From NCBI GenBank assembly GCA_003576755.1, contig QEVT01000003.1:1-60942 (forward strand): a stretch of 60,942 nt of DNA, written 5' to 3'. Positions 17,106-25,289 of the stretch are shown here, piece by piece. Made by a program: the position numbers and the translations under genes. How positions within the stretch are numbered: the stretch's first letter is position 1; the number at the start of each line of letters is the position of its first letter. Origin of the DNA: a bacterium. GTDB lineage: Bacteria > Chloroflexota > Anaerolineae > Epilineales > Epilineaceae. The notes under the pieces were generated by a model. It was not told the origin of the DNA. It made no database searches and saw nothing but the letters and a program-made list of their open reading frames with translations.

Positions 17106-19118
17106 ATGGGAACGAATCACAAGCTGGCCGTGCTCGGCGCCATGGTCACGGCGGCGTGCCTCGGCATGTGGCAGGGTGCCGGCCCGGCGGCGGCGCAGCG
17201 CGCGACGCCCATGCCCACCCCCGACCCGCAGACGCTCCTTCGCCGGTACGGCACGCGCTTCAGCCTGCCGATGGTCGATGCGCCCGGCGGTGGTTCGGCG
17301 ACGGTGGCGCTCGATGTCGCCAGCAGCGGCTGGCGGACGACCGACGTCCTGGTGGTCGAGCTCGACGCCACGCGCGCCGCGGGCTGCGACACGCCGTTCG
17401 ACGCCGCGCGGATCAAACGCGTCACGTGTGTCCGGGGGATCGGGCGCCTGCATGCGGCGACCGTGCCGCTCGCCGGCGCCGCCGAGAGCGCCATCGTCTA
17501 CAGCCTCGATCCGGCGAAGGTGGCCGACGCCTGCGCGACGTTCGACGCCGTGCGGACCGGCCGTCAGACGATGGCCGCCTGGGAGCAGCAGGTGTGGATG
17601 CAAGGCCACGGAGAACCCATCGCCGTCAAGGTCGCGGCCCAGACCGCGGACGCCATGACCGCGCTCTCGGGTCAGACGTCGCTCGCCACCGGGCGGCCCG
17701 GCGCGATGCGCGATGCCGGGCGCGTCATCCGATCGCTGCCGGTGCTCTGGGCCGGCGGGGCGGGCGGTCGCGCGCGTCTGCTCAACCCGTCGGCGCAGTG
17801 CCTTGCGGCCAATGCCGCCGTGGGCGGGAGCGGCCCGGACGGCGGGTGTGGGCCGCGCGCCGACCACCGTCTGGCCGTCCCCCCGCACGGCGCCGTCAGC
17901 GTTCCGGCGCCGGCCGCCGCCGTGGCGGTGGGCAGCCTGACCCTCGGCGCCGCCGCGCAGCAGCCGTCGGGCAACGTGCAGGACGCGGCGGCGGCGGCCG
18001 ACGTTCTCGATGCCCGCGGCTGGATGAGCATCAACGACGCGAGCATGACGGCGGCCAGCCAGTATGGGCCCGCGTTCCCGATCGCCGTCGCGCCCTTCCC
18101 CGGCCTGACCAGCGAGCTGTGGGTGACCAACAACCATGTCACCGCGACCGTCAACGTGGCGCTGGTGATGTTCAGCGGCAACCTCGCGGTGCATGCCACG
18201 CACAACGACCCCGTGCCGCTGTGCCCGGGTGGCACGCGCCGCTACGACGTCCAGGCCATCGCCGGCGAGATCCCGCCGACCCAGCCACGCGAGAACGGGC
18301 CGGTCGGCGCGCCGCTGCTGTCGCTGCGCATCGAGGCGACGAGCCCGCAGCTCCCGACCTTTCCGCCCGTCTCGGGCGTGATGGTCCTGCGCGGCGACCA
18401 CGGCGTCACCGCGTACACCGGGCTCGCGGCGCCGCCAGAGCTCCAGGCCCTGCGCGGCCGGCCGGGGGCCGGCGGGGTCGACGTCGCGCCGGTGACGGTG
18501 ATCCCGAACGTCAAGAAGCTCGCCGGCGACGCCCGGCTCTCGACGTACATCGGCGCGATGGTCCTCGGCAACCCCCAGGCCGAGAACGGCATCGCGGTGG
18601 ACTTCTATGACGCCGACGGCAAGCCCGTGGTGGTCGGGTTCCAGCGGGCGCTGGGCAATGGCCCCGCGGCGATGTTCGACCTGCGCGAGGTCGTCGCCCG
18701 TGGGCGCGACGGTACCGCCATGCGGCTGCCGGACGGGTTCGTCGGCACCGCCGTCGTCCGCGGCGGCCAGAACCGCGGCATGCTGGGCGTCGTGGCCATC
18801 GACCGCCCCGGTGACCCCGTCCGCCCCGACGCGCCACGCCCGCTGGCCGACGGCCCGGCGCAGGCACCGGCCACCGACCGGATGTCGAGCCACACCGGCG
18901 TGATCCTGCCCCAGTGGCCCGACCCGGACGTGCCAACCCCGACCCCGCTGCCGACGCGCGTGCCGAGCACGCCGACGCCGACCGGCCCGCCGCCAACCCA
19001 GGTGCCCACCGCCGTGGCCCCGAGCGCGACGCCCGAGGTGACGCCGACGGCCCAAGCGACGCCTGCCGCCGGCCGGTGGCGCGCTTGTCTGCCATGGCTG
19101 AACAACGGCTTGCCGTAA
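17106..19118 (+). CDS. secreted protein with Thr/Pro-rich linker and C-terminal LPW motif
   Basis: About 670 aa, family not recognised. Signal peptide in the first 33 residues (LAVLGAMVTAACLGMWQGAG, cleavage near AAAQ). The body appears to be three beta-rich stretches (about 35-200, 210-330 and 335-600) with repeated WVTNNHVTATVNVAL-like strands, plausibly adhesion or binding domains. The last 70 residues are a TPTPLPTRVPSTPTPT linker ending in CLPWLNNGLP, the motif found in other secreted proteins here. ATG 17106 is 6 nt after AAGGAG; an ATG at 17100 overlaps that site and is less likely. A possible -10 box TATACG is at 17037. Confidence 0.7.
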   Translation: MGTNHKLAVLGAMVTAACLGMWQGAGPAAAQRATPMPTPDPQTLLRRYGTRFSLPMVDAPGGGSATVALDVASSGWRTTDVLVVELDATRAAGCDTPFDAARIKRVTCVRGIGRLHAATVPLAGAAESAIVYSLDPAKVADACATFDAVRTGRQTMAAWEQQVWMQGHGEPIAVKVAAQTADAMTALSGQTSLATGRPGAMRDAGRVIRSLPVLWAGGAGGRARLLNPSAQCLAANAAVGGSGPDGGCGPRADHRLAVPPHGAVSVPAPAAAVAVGSLTLGAAAQQPSGNVQDAAAAADVLDARGWMSINDASMTAASQYGPAFPIAVAPFPGLTSELWVTNNHVTATVNVALVMFSGNLAVHATHNDPVPLCPGGTRRYDVQAIAGEIPPTQPRENGPVGAPLLSLRIEATSPQLPTFPPVSGVMVLRGDHGVTAYTGLAAPPELQALRGRPGAGGVDVAPVTVIPNVKKLAGDARLSTYIGAMVLGNPQAENGIAVDFYDADGKPVVVGFQRALGNGPAAMFDLREVVARGRDGTAMRLPDGFVGTAVVRGGQNRGMLGVVAIDRPGDPVRPDAPRPLADGPAQAPATDRMSSHTGVILPQWPDPDVPTPTPLPTRVPSTPTPTGPPPTQVPTAVAPSATPEVTPTAQATPAAGRWRACLPWLNNGLP

Positions 19119-19130
19119 GGTCACCCACCG

Positions 19131-19198
19131 CAAGGCCCGGCGTGCGGCCGACGCCATCCGCTCGGCACCGGCCCCGCCGGCGGGTGGGCCGGGCCTTG
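19131..19198 (+). terminator. long-range inverted repeat after the secreted protein gene
   Basis: CAAGGCCCGGC at 19131-19141 is exactly complementary to 19188-19198, with a 46-nt loop that can itself fold. There is no T-tract. Termination is inferred from the position; the 3' arm abuts the -35 box of the next gene. Confidence 0.35.
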
Positions 19199-19224
19199 GT
19201 CTGACGTCCACGGCGTGGCAGAAT
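19196..19224 (+). promoter_or_regulatory. promoter for TPR protein gene, short leader
   Basis: TTGGTC at 19196, 17-nt spacer, CAGAAT at 19219-19224; the ATG is only 10 nt further. The expected 5' leader is about 3-4 nt and there is no Shine-Dalgarno. Confidence 0.5.
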
Positions 19225-19234
19225 TGCCGGATCC

Positions 19235-19930
19235 ATGCAAGCGCCTCACGTCACCGCCTCGCGCCGGTCACTGCTGCGCCGCGCCGTCGCGTTCTTCGAC
19301 CCCGCCGAGCCCGGCTTCCTCCGGCGCATGGGGCGCCTCGCGCTGGCGGCTCTGGGGCTCGGCCTGTGCGGCCTGTGCGCTGCGACGGTGGCCTGGACGC
19401 AGACGGTCACCGGCCGCTACTGGACCGCGGTGGTGTGGATCGAGACCGAGCGCTACGATTGGGCGGTGTCGGTGGCCGAGGGGCTGGTGCGCGACGAGCC
19501 GCGGCGGAGCTACGCCTACTATCGCCTCCTGGCCACCGCGCTGCGGCGCAGCGGACGGCCCGAAGCGCAGCTCGCCGTCTACGACGAGGCCGTCGAGCAG
19601 TTCCCCGACCACTCGCTCGCGCACGGCCACCGCTGCTGGTACGGCACGCTGTTCGGCGACCCCCGGACCGTCATCGACAGCTGTGATCGCGCGATCGAGA
19701 TCGGCGAGGGGACCTCTGGCTCGGCCCATGCCCGCCGTGCCGTCGCCCGCGCCCTCACCGGCGACCGTCCGGGCGCCATCGCCGACCTCGAGGCGGCCCT
19801 GGCGATCTGGGACCGGCGCGACTTCCGCGGCCGCACCTACGACACCCGCGCCGCATGGCTCGAGGCCCTGCGCGACGGGCGAGACCCGTTCGACGACGCG
19901 ACGCTCGAGCAGCTGCGGCGGGAGTTCTGA
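19235..19930 (+). CDS. membrane-anchored TPR-like protein
   Basis: 231 aa. One transmembrane helix at about residues 34-56 (LALAALGLGLCGLCAATVAW) precedes helical repeats: WIETERYDWAVSVAEGLVRDEP, YYRLLATALRRSGRPEAQ, AVYDEAVEQFPDHSLAHGH and ARRAVARALTGDRPGAIADLEAAL, the spacing expected of three to four TPRs. It probably scaffolds a protein complex at the membrane; partner unknown. Expressed from its own promoter and followed by tRNA-Ser. Confidence 0.7.
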   Translation: MQAPHVTASRRSLLRRAVAFFDPAEPGFLRRMGRLALAALGLGLCGLCAATVAWTQTVTGRYWTAVVWIETERYDWAVSVAEGLVRDEPRRSYAYYRLLATALRRSGRPEAQLAVYDEAVEQFPDHSLAHGHRCWYGTLFGDPRTVIDSCDRAIEIGEGTSGSAHARRAVARALTGDRPGAIADLEAALAIWDRRDFRGRTYDTRAAWLEALRDGRDPFDDATLEQLRREF

Positions 19931-19987
19931 AGGTCGGCGCGATCCGCAGCGCCGTCGCGCGCAAGTCGGGCCGTCGGCCGCGCGGCT

Positions 19988-20015
19988 TTGGGAATCATGC
20001 CTCGCATGGTAAAAT
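19988..20015 (+). promoter_or_regulatory. promoter for tRNA-Ser(CGA)
   Basis: TTGGGA at 19988, 16-nt spacer, TAAAAT at 20010-20015. The tRNA begins at 20040, about 25 nt after the -10 box. Confidence 0.6.
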
Positions 20016-20039
20016 TGTGTTTCGCCGCGTGGCGAACAC

Positions 20040-20130
20040 GGAGGGGTCGCATAGTCTGGTCGAGTGCGCGCGTCTCGAAAACGCGTAGGGGTTCTGCTCC
20101 TCGTGGGTTCAAATCCCACCCCCTCCGCCA
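20040..20130 (+). tRNA. tRNA-Ser (CGA), CCA encoded
   Basis: Acceptor GGAGGGG pairs with CCCCTCC at 20120-20126, discriminator G at 20127 and an encoded CCA at 20128-20130. The anticodon loop TCTCGAAAA contains CGA, reading UCG codons. The long variable arm typical of tRNA-Ser is present. It has its own promoter and terminator. The fMet and Ser(GGA) genes in this window lack CCA. Confidence 0.95.
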
Positions 20131-20135
20131 CACGC

Positions 20136-20173
20136 GCAACAACGCCCGGAACCTCGGTTCCGGGCGTTGTTGC
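20136..20173 (+). terminator. strong terminator hairpin after tRNA-Ser(CGA)
   Basis: A perfect stem of 16-18 bp: GCAACAACGCCCGGAACC at 20136 with its complement at 20156-20173, followed by TTCG. Six nt after the CCA end. The T-run is weak. Confidence 0.75.
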
Positions 20174-20227
20174 TTCGACGCGCCGCCGCGTCGGCCGGGC
20201 GGCTGGCGCCGCGGCCGCGTCGCTCGA

Positions 20228-22057
20228 TCATTGTCGGGTGGTCTGCACAACCGCGGGCAGGTGCACCTTTTCCGTGAGCGTCGCGGGATCGACCACCACC
20301 ACCGCGATCGGCGGCGGGTCCGGATAGGCGCCGACGTTGCCCGCGGTGTCGCGGGCGCGGGCGCGGAACCGGTACGACTCACCCCATTCGCCGGTGAACA
20401 GCCGGCTCGTCTCCCGGCCGTTGGTCACCCAGTCGGTCCACGCACCGCCGACGCCCCGCTTGTACTGGACGTCGTAGCCGGTGACGCCGCCGCAGTTGTC
20501 CTGACCTTGCCAGCTCACCGTGAAGTCGCGCTTGCCGATCGGCAACGTGGACCGCATCGTCACCACCGGTGCGACCCCGTCGACGGTGGTCTGGGCTTCG
20601 AAGGCGCCGAACGGCTCGACGTTGCCCGCCTTGTCCTTGGCCGCCACCCGGAACTGATACTGGTTGCACTGCGCGGCCTGACCGAAGCGCACGCTGGTCT
20701 CCTTGATGCCGTAGCCGAGGAGCCCCCAGCTCGTGCCGCCGATGTTGTACTGCACCTCGTAGCTGTCGAGGCCGCTGTTGACCAGGCCGGGGTCGTTCGG
20801 CAGGTCCTGGGCGGTCCACCGAAGGTCGAACGGGCCCGGCACCCAGGCCGGCAGCGGGTTCATGGTGGCGATCGGAGCCGACCAGTCGACCAGCGTCGAC
20901 GCATCCGGCGCCTTGCCGGGCTGCACGTTGCCCGCCTGGTCGTACGGGTAGACGTTGAACTCGTAGAGATGGCCGTTCCTGCCGAAGTAGCTGCCGCCGA
21001 ATGTCTGGAGCTTGGCCCCGAGCACCTGGAACTGGCCGCCGTTGTCGCGCACGAAGGCCTGGAAGTAGTCGATGCCGGTATACGGCTCGGGATCGTCGCC
21101 CGCCCACGCCAGCCGGATGGTGACCTGGTTCGGGTTGCCGCCGTCGGGGGCGTTGATGTACTGCGGCAACGGGCTCATCGTGGCCACCGGCGGCTTGGTG
21201 TCGGTGGCGTGCTCGACCACGAGGTTGGGCTCGTTGGAGCCCTCCGACGAGTCGAAGCCGCGGAACGACCCGCCGGTCTCGTAACCCTGGAGGTAGATGC
21301 CGCCGTTGCACCAATGGTCCGGCCACCACTCGGCCAACCGCCAGCGCTGCACGAGCTCGGTCACGTCCCACTCGTAGGTGTCGCGGGTGGTGCCGATCTT
21401 GGTCCGGTCCAGATCGTCGTCGTCGTAGTCGGGAAACTTGTCCCACGTCGGGTCGTCCTCGTCCCACGCTTCCTTGCACCGCCGGTCCTTGTCGCGCGCC
21501 AGCTTCACCCGCCGGATGACGATGTCGCGCCCGGGGTCGCCGGTGGGCCCGGCCTCGCGCAGGTACAGCTCGACGGCGGCGTCCTTCACCGCCTGGTTCT
21601 TGGGCAGCTCGCCGACGGCATCCCACCAGACAAGCCCGCGGGTGGCACCGTAGCTGGGGTGTTCACCGACGAAGATCCGGCTCTCGCCGCCATAGTGGCT
21701 GCCGCGGTTGCGGAACGACACGAACGTATCGCGTTCGCTCTCGATTCGCGACACCGCCATCGGCCCGTCGCCGGACAGCCCTGCGAAGCCCGGGAGCGCG
21801 AACCGTCGGGCCGCGCCACCCGCAGCGCCGGCTGCGTCATGGGGCCGGCTGGCCTGCGGCCGGCCGTCGCCACGCGTCGCGGGCGATGGATCCGCGACGA
21901 ACGACCCAGCGGGGGCCGGCACGCTGTCCTCGATGGCCAGCGGGGCCGTGCCCTCGTCCGCCCGAACCACCGTCGGCGCGGTCCGCATCCCCCCCCACGC
22001 GCTCGCCATCCCCGTCAGCCCGACGGCCAGCGCCATCGTCGGTAGCACCCGTCGCAT
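20228..22057 (-). CDS. secreted DNRLRE/CBM96-type protein with Fn3-like domains
   Basis: 609 aa. Signal peptide with LPTMALAVGLTGMASA at the N-terminus. About residues 95-275 look like a DNRLRE (CBM96-type) beta-jelly-roll: ERDTFVSFRNRGSHYGGESR, AAVELYLREAG and YEWDVTELVQRW. Three repeats with KAGNVEPF / QAGNVQPG / TAGNVGAY mark Fn3- or Ig-like domains to the C-terminus. It ends VHLPAVVQTTRQ, a weaker form of the LP tag. ATG 22057 has GAGGAGG upstream; 35 nt after the preceding VWA gene, so probably co-transcribed. Confidence 0.75.
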   Translation of the reverse strand: MRRVLPTMALAVGLTGMASAWGGMRTAPTVVRADEGTAPLAIEDSVPAPAGSFVADPSPATRGDGRPQASRPHDAAGAAGGAARRFALPGFAGLSGDGPMAVSRIESERDTFVSFRNRGSHYGGESRIFVGEHPSYGATRGLVWWDAVGELPKNQAVKDAAVELYLREAGPTGDPGRDIVIRRVKLARDKDRRCKEAWDEDDPTWDKFPDYDDDDLDRTKIGTTRDTYEWDVTELVQRWRLAEWWPDHWCNGGIYLQGYETGGSFRGFDSSEGSNEPNLVVEHATDTKPPVATMSPLPQYINAPDGGNPNQVTIRLAWAGDDPEPYTGIDYFQAFVRDNGGQFQVLGAKLQTFGGSYFGRNGHLYEFNVYPYDQAGNVQPGKAPDASTLVDWSAPIATMNPLPAWVPGPFDLRWTAQDLPNDPGLVNSGLDSYEVQYNIGGTSWGLLGYGIKETSVRFGQAAQCNQYQFRVAAKDKAGNVEPFGAFEAQTTVDGVAPVVTMRSTLPIGKRDFTVSWQGQDNCGGVTGYDVQYKRGVGGAWTDWVTNGRETSRLFTGEWGESYRFRARARDTAGNVGAYPDPPPIAVVVVDPATLTEKVHLPAVVQTTRQ

Positions 22058-22092
22058 ACGTCGCCTCCTCGTTGTCGGTGTGGTTGTCGACC

Positions 22093-23457
22093 TCAGTCGA
22101 GGCCCCAGGCCTTGAGCAGCGTCGGCAGATAGATGTGTCGCCGCCCGGGCGGCATCGTCGCCGTGGCCGTCGGCGTCGCGGTCGGTGGAACCTGGGATGC
22201 CGTCGGCGTGGCCTCGGCCGTCGCCGTCGGTGTCGCCGTCGCAGGCGCCGCGGTGCGGGTCGCGGTCGGCGACGGCCGGGCGGTGGCGGTTTCGGTGGGC
22301 GGCGCCCCGCCGAGCACCGTGATGTCGGGGTTCGGCAGGTCGCGCTGCCCGGGCGACCCGTCGCTGTAGACGACGTTGAGCGTGCTGAGGTCGGACACGG
22401 GATACGTCTCGTCGGCGTAGATCATCCGGGCATCGTACTCGATGGTCAAGCCGCCGGCCGGGATGGCGCCGAAGGCCCATTGCGGCTCGCGGATCGTCCC
22501 GCCGGTCGGCGGCGGCGAGGCGGTGCTGTCGAGGAACACGGCGCCCGAGTGCATCCGCTCGAAGACGTCCACCCGTGTGATCTTGATCGGCCGCAGGAGG
22601 CGGGTGATCAACATCGCCATGCGCGACTTCATGGTCGAATCGGCCGAGCAGGCGGTGACGGCTTCATCGCAAACCGGCCACGACCAGCGCCGCCCGGTGA
22701 TGCCGCCCCACTGCGTGCACTGCGCGTCGGTGTCGGCGCACACGCTCGACGCCTCGACGTAGTGCGTGTAGCGCGACTCGTACTGGCCGCGGCCGGTGGC
22801 GTCGTACCACAGCATGAACGCGAACTTGACGCCGGCGTTCTTGGCGGCCTGCGTGACCGTCGGCAGGTTGACCAGCGCGCCGTTGACGTCCGGGCCGGCG
22901 ACGACGATGATCACCATCTTCTCGTTGCCCGGGGTGCCGTCGTTGTCGAGCTTCTGCGTCGCGGTGCGGATGGCGGCCGAGAGCCCGCGGACGTCGTTTT
23001 CCTGCTCTTTGCGCATGGCCTGGATGGCAGCGAGCAGCCGGGTCCGATCGGCAGAGAGGTTGACCTTGACCGACTCCTCGGCCGCGTAGGTGATGAGGCC
23101 GGCCTTGCTGGTCGCGAAGTCCATCTGGTTGACGAAGTCGTTGAGGCCCGAGCGGGTGGCGCGGATCAGCTCGAGGTTCTCGAACATCGTGATGGAGTTG
23201 TCGACGACGAAGAACACGTCGGCCGCGCGCGACGCGCCGGCGCACGCGCCGGCATTGCCGCCGGCGACGGTGATCTTCACGCGGACCTTCTGGTCGACAT
23301 AGATCTGCGACGGCGACACGGTCCGATCGTAGGTCACGCCGCACGGCAGCGGCGGCGGCGCCTGGCCGGCGGCCGGTCGGGCAGGATCGGCCGCAAGGAT
23401 GACCGCCAGCCCAACGGCCGCCGCGACCACGGGAATCAGGCCCCAGCGTGAACGCAT
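22093..23457 (-). CDS. secreted von Willebrand factor A protein with Thr/Pro linker and YLP tail
   Basis: 454 aa. Signal peptide (LIPVVAAAVGLAVILAAD). VWA domain at about residues 70-290: VFFVVDNSITMFEN gives a metal-site motif DxSxT instead of DxSxS, followed by AGLITYAAEESV and KMVIIVVAGPDVNG. A beta region with GGLTIEYDARMIYADE follows, then a long PTATPTATAE-type linker and the end HIYLPTLLKAWGLD. Likely an adhesion or matrix-binding surface protein. Same architecture as the next upstream gene. Start ATG 23457. Confidence 0.8.
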   Translation of the reverse strand: MRSRWGLIPVVAAAVGLAVILAADPARPAAGQAPPPLPCGVTYDRTVSPSQIYVDQKVRVKITVAGGNAGACAGASRAADVFFVVDNSITMFENLELIRATRSGLNDFVNQMDFATSKAGLITYAAEESVKVNLSADRTRLLAAIQAMRKEQENDVRGLSAAIRTATQKLDNDGTPGNEKMVIIVVAGPDVNGALVNLPTVTQAAKNAGVKFAFMLWYDATGRGQYESRYTHYVEASSVCADTDAQCTQWGGITGRRWSWPVCDEAVTACSADSTMKSRMAMLITRLLRPIKITRVDVFERMHSGAVFLDSTASPPPTGGTIREPQWAFGAIPAGGLTIEYDARMIYADETYPVSDLSTLNVVYSDGSPGQRDLPNPDITVLGGAPPTETATARPSPTATRTAAPATATPTATAEATPTASQVPPTATPTATATMPPGRRHIYLPTLLKAWGLD

Positions 23458-23566
23458 GTGCGCACCCCTTTCGGATGGCCGGTCGTCGGCCGGCCTCGGT
23501 TGATCAGCCCCTGGCGGGCACCGGCATGCCCGGACCGTCTTGCCGCCCGCGTCCGCCGAAAACGCG

Positions 23567-23594
23567 CACGGGGGGCGCACCTGCACCCCCCGTG
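23567..23594 (-). terminator. terminator for the upstream VWA gene (minus strand)
   Basis: A perfect 9-bp stem CACGGGGGG/CCCCCCGTG with 10-nt loop. Read on the minus strand it is followed by CGCGTTTTCGG. It lies 70 nt after the VWA stop at 23665, so the two VWA genes are separate or attenuated units. Confidence 0.6.
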
Positions 23595-23664
23595 ACATCG
23601 CTCGAGGTCGCCATCGCGTCGCGATCACCATCCGCCGGGCAACCGCGGTCCGGGGCCGTCGGCC

Positions 23665-25062
23665 TTATCCCTGGAAGCCGCTGCCGTTCAGCAGCGCCGG
23701 CAGGAAGATCCCGGGCCGCGGCGTGGCCGTGGGCGGCGGGACGGCGGTCGGCGTGTCCGTCGGCGGCGGCACGTCGGTGGCCGTCGGCGTGTCGGTGGCC
23801 GCCGGGACCGGCGTGTCGGTCGGCGTCGGCGTCGGCGGGTCGGTCGGCGGCGCGGTGGGCGCGGTGGGCGTGGGGGTCTCGAGCGGCGGCGGCGCCGTCG
23901 GTGTCAGCGCCCGGATGAACGCGCCGCAGTCCTGCTGCTCACGGCCCTTCCGGTAGATGCAGACCTCGGGGTTGTCGAGGTAGATCTCGCTGAGGCTGTT
24001 GTCGGAGTACAGCATCGACAACCGCGCGTCGATGGACAACGGCTGGATCTCGGGTGCGAAGCCCGGCATCGTCACCACGTCGTACTCGATGGTGAACCCT
24101 CCCGGCGGCTTGCTCGACGTCGCGGAGTTCCACGTGATCTCGGACCCGAGGATGCTGGTGGGCTCTCTCGGCTGCCCGGAGCGGGTGACATACTCGAAAT
24201 AGCTCGACTGCAGGTAGTCGGAGTACTCGGAGTTCTTCGCCTGCTTGCCGCGCAGCACGGCGTCGGCGACGTCGCGGAAGATCTGCGGCAGGTCGGGGGC
24301 CTTGTCGCCCGAGCTGGCGTAGTAGCCGGCGCTGGCGCACGTCACCATCCGGCCCTGCGAGTCCTCGTGGCCGACCACCACCACCGGCACCTTGGCGCGG
24401 CGGGCGCGCTGGCAGCCCTCGTCGCGGGTCACCGGGGGCTCGGGGTTGCTGCCCGTGGTCTCCGGCGCCCCGCGGTCGAAGATGATGATGACGTTGTAGT
24501 CCTCGTCGGCCACGTTGGTCGGCAGGCGCCCGACGGCGTCGTTGATGGCCTGCCCGAAGCCGGCCGAGCCGCCGATCGGCTCGAGGCTGATCTGCTCGAT
24601 CTGGCGCAGGAGCTCGGTCTTGCCCTCGCGGCCGCCGCGCAGCGGCATGCGGATGGTGTACTGGTCACCGACCAGCACGAGGCTCCCCGTCGAGCCGTTC
24701 TCGAAGTCGACGACGTTGACGAACGACTTCAGGCCTTCCTTGAGGTTGCGCAGGAGGTCGGCACGCACCACGCCGCTCGAGCGCACCGTGGTCTCGACGA
24801 TGAGGATGAAGTTGATCCGCCGCGTCTTGCTGACGCAGTTGAAGTCGTAGTGCACCTTCACGTGGACCTTCGCGCCTTCTTCGACGACCCGCGGCGACAC
24901 CTCGCGCGTTCCCACGGGGTCGCATGGGACCAACGACTGCTGCGGGCCCGCCGGTGCGAGCGGCGCGGCACCGCCCGGCACGGCCGACAGGACCACGAAG
25001 GCGCACGCCACCGCCGCGGCGGCCATTCGCGTGCCGATCGAGCACCGAACAAATCGCGACAT
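23665..25062 (-). CDS. secreted VWA-like protein with degenerate metal site
   Basis: 465 aa. Signal peptide (AAAAVACAFVVLSAVPGGA). VWA fold: NFILIVETTVRSSG replaces the metal-binding DxSxS by ExTxR, so no divalent cation is expected there; TGSLVLVGDQY and YNVIIIFDRGAPET follow. GGFTIEYDVVTMPGFAPE parallels the downstream VWA gene, so they are paralogues. Thr/Pro linker of about 70 residues, then GIFLPALLNGSGFQG. Start ATG 25062 with GAGGAGGT 12 nt upstream; the much longer open frame upstream is antisense noise. Confidence 0.8.
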   Translation of the reverse strand: MSRFVRCSIGTRMAAAAVACAFVVLSAVPGGAAPLAPAGPQQSLVPCDPVGTREVSPRVVEEGAKVHVKVHYDFNCVSKTRRINFILIVETTVRSSGVVRADLLRNLKEGLKSFVNVVDFENGSTGSLVLVGDQYTIRMPLRGGREGKTELLRQIEQISLEPIGGSAGFGQAINDAVGRLPTNVADEDYNVIIIFDRGAPETTGSNPEPPVTRDEGCQRARRAKVPVVVVGHEDSQGRMVTCASAGYYASSGDKAPDLPQIFRDVADAVLRGKQAKNSEYSDYLQSSYFEYVTRSGQPREPTSILGSEITWNSATSSKPPGGFTIEYDVVTMPGFAPEIQPLSIDARLSMLYSDNSLSEIYLDNPEVCIYRKGREQQDCGAFIRALTPTAPPPLETPTPTAPTAPPTDPPTPTPTDTPVPAATDTPTATDVPPPTDTPTAVPPPTATPRPGIFLPALLNGSGFQG

Positions 25063-25289
25063 GACAGACCACCTCCTCAGGAGTTCCTCGCTTGGCGGCG
25101 GCGCACCCACGACCGGGAACCGCCAGCAACCTCGGCAAGCCGCGCGATCGAACGCATCCCCACTGCCGGCTCGGCCGCGGACGACGTGGACAAAAGCGAC
25201 AAACCCGCCCGCGCCACCCTCTCGGGCCGACGATCCTTGGCAGAAAAAGGATACATCAATGCCCGGTGCGGCGCAATCCGCCAACCCAC

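Noticed and set aside
14604..19211. 1535-codon open frame on the minus strand
   Set aside because: It runs antisense through rpmE, thyX, dcd, coaX2 and the secreted protein gene, with Arg/His/Gly-rich sequence and no domain. Long open shadows are expected at this GC content. Similar antisense frames at 1122-4322, 37562-42157 and 33273-36299 were dropped for the same reason.
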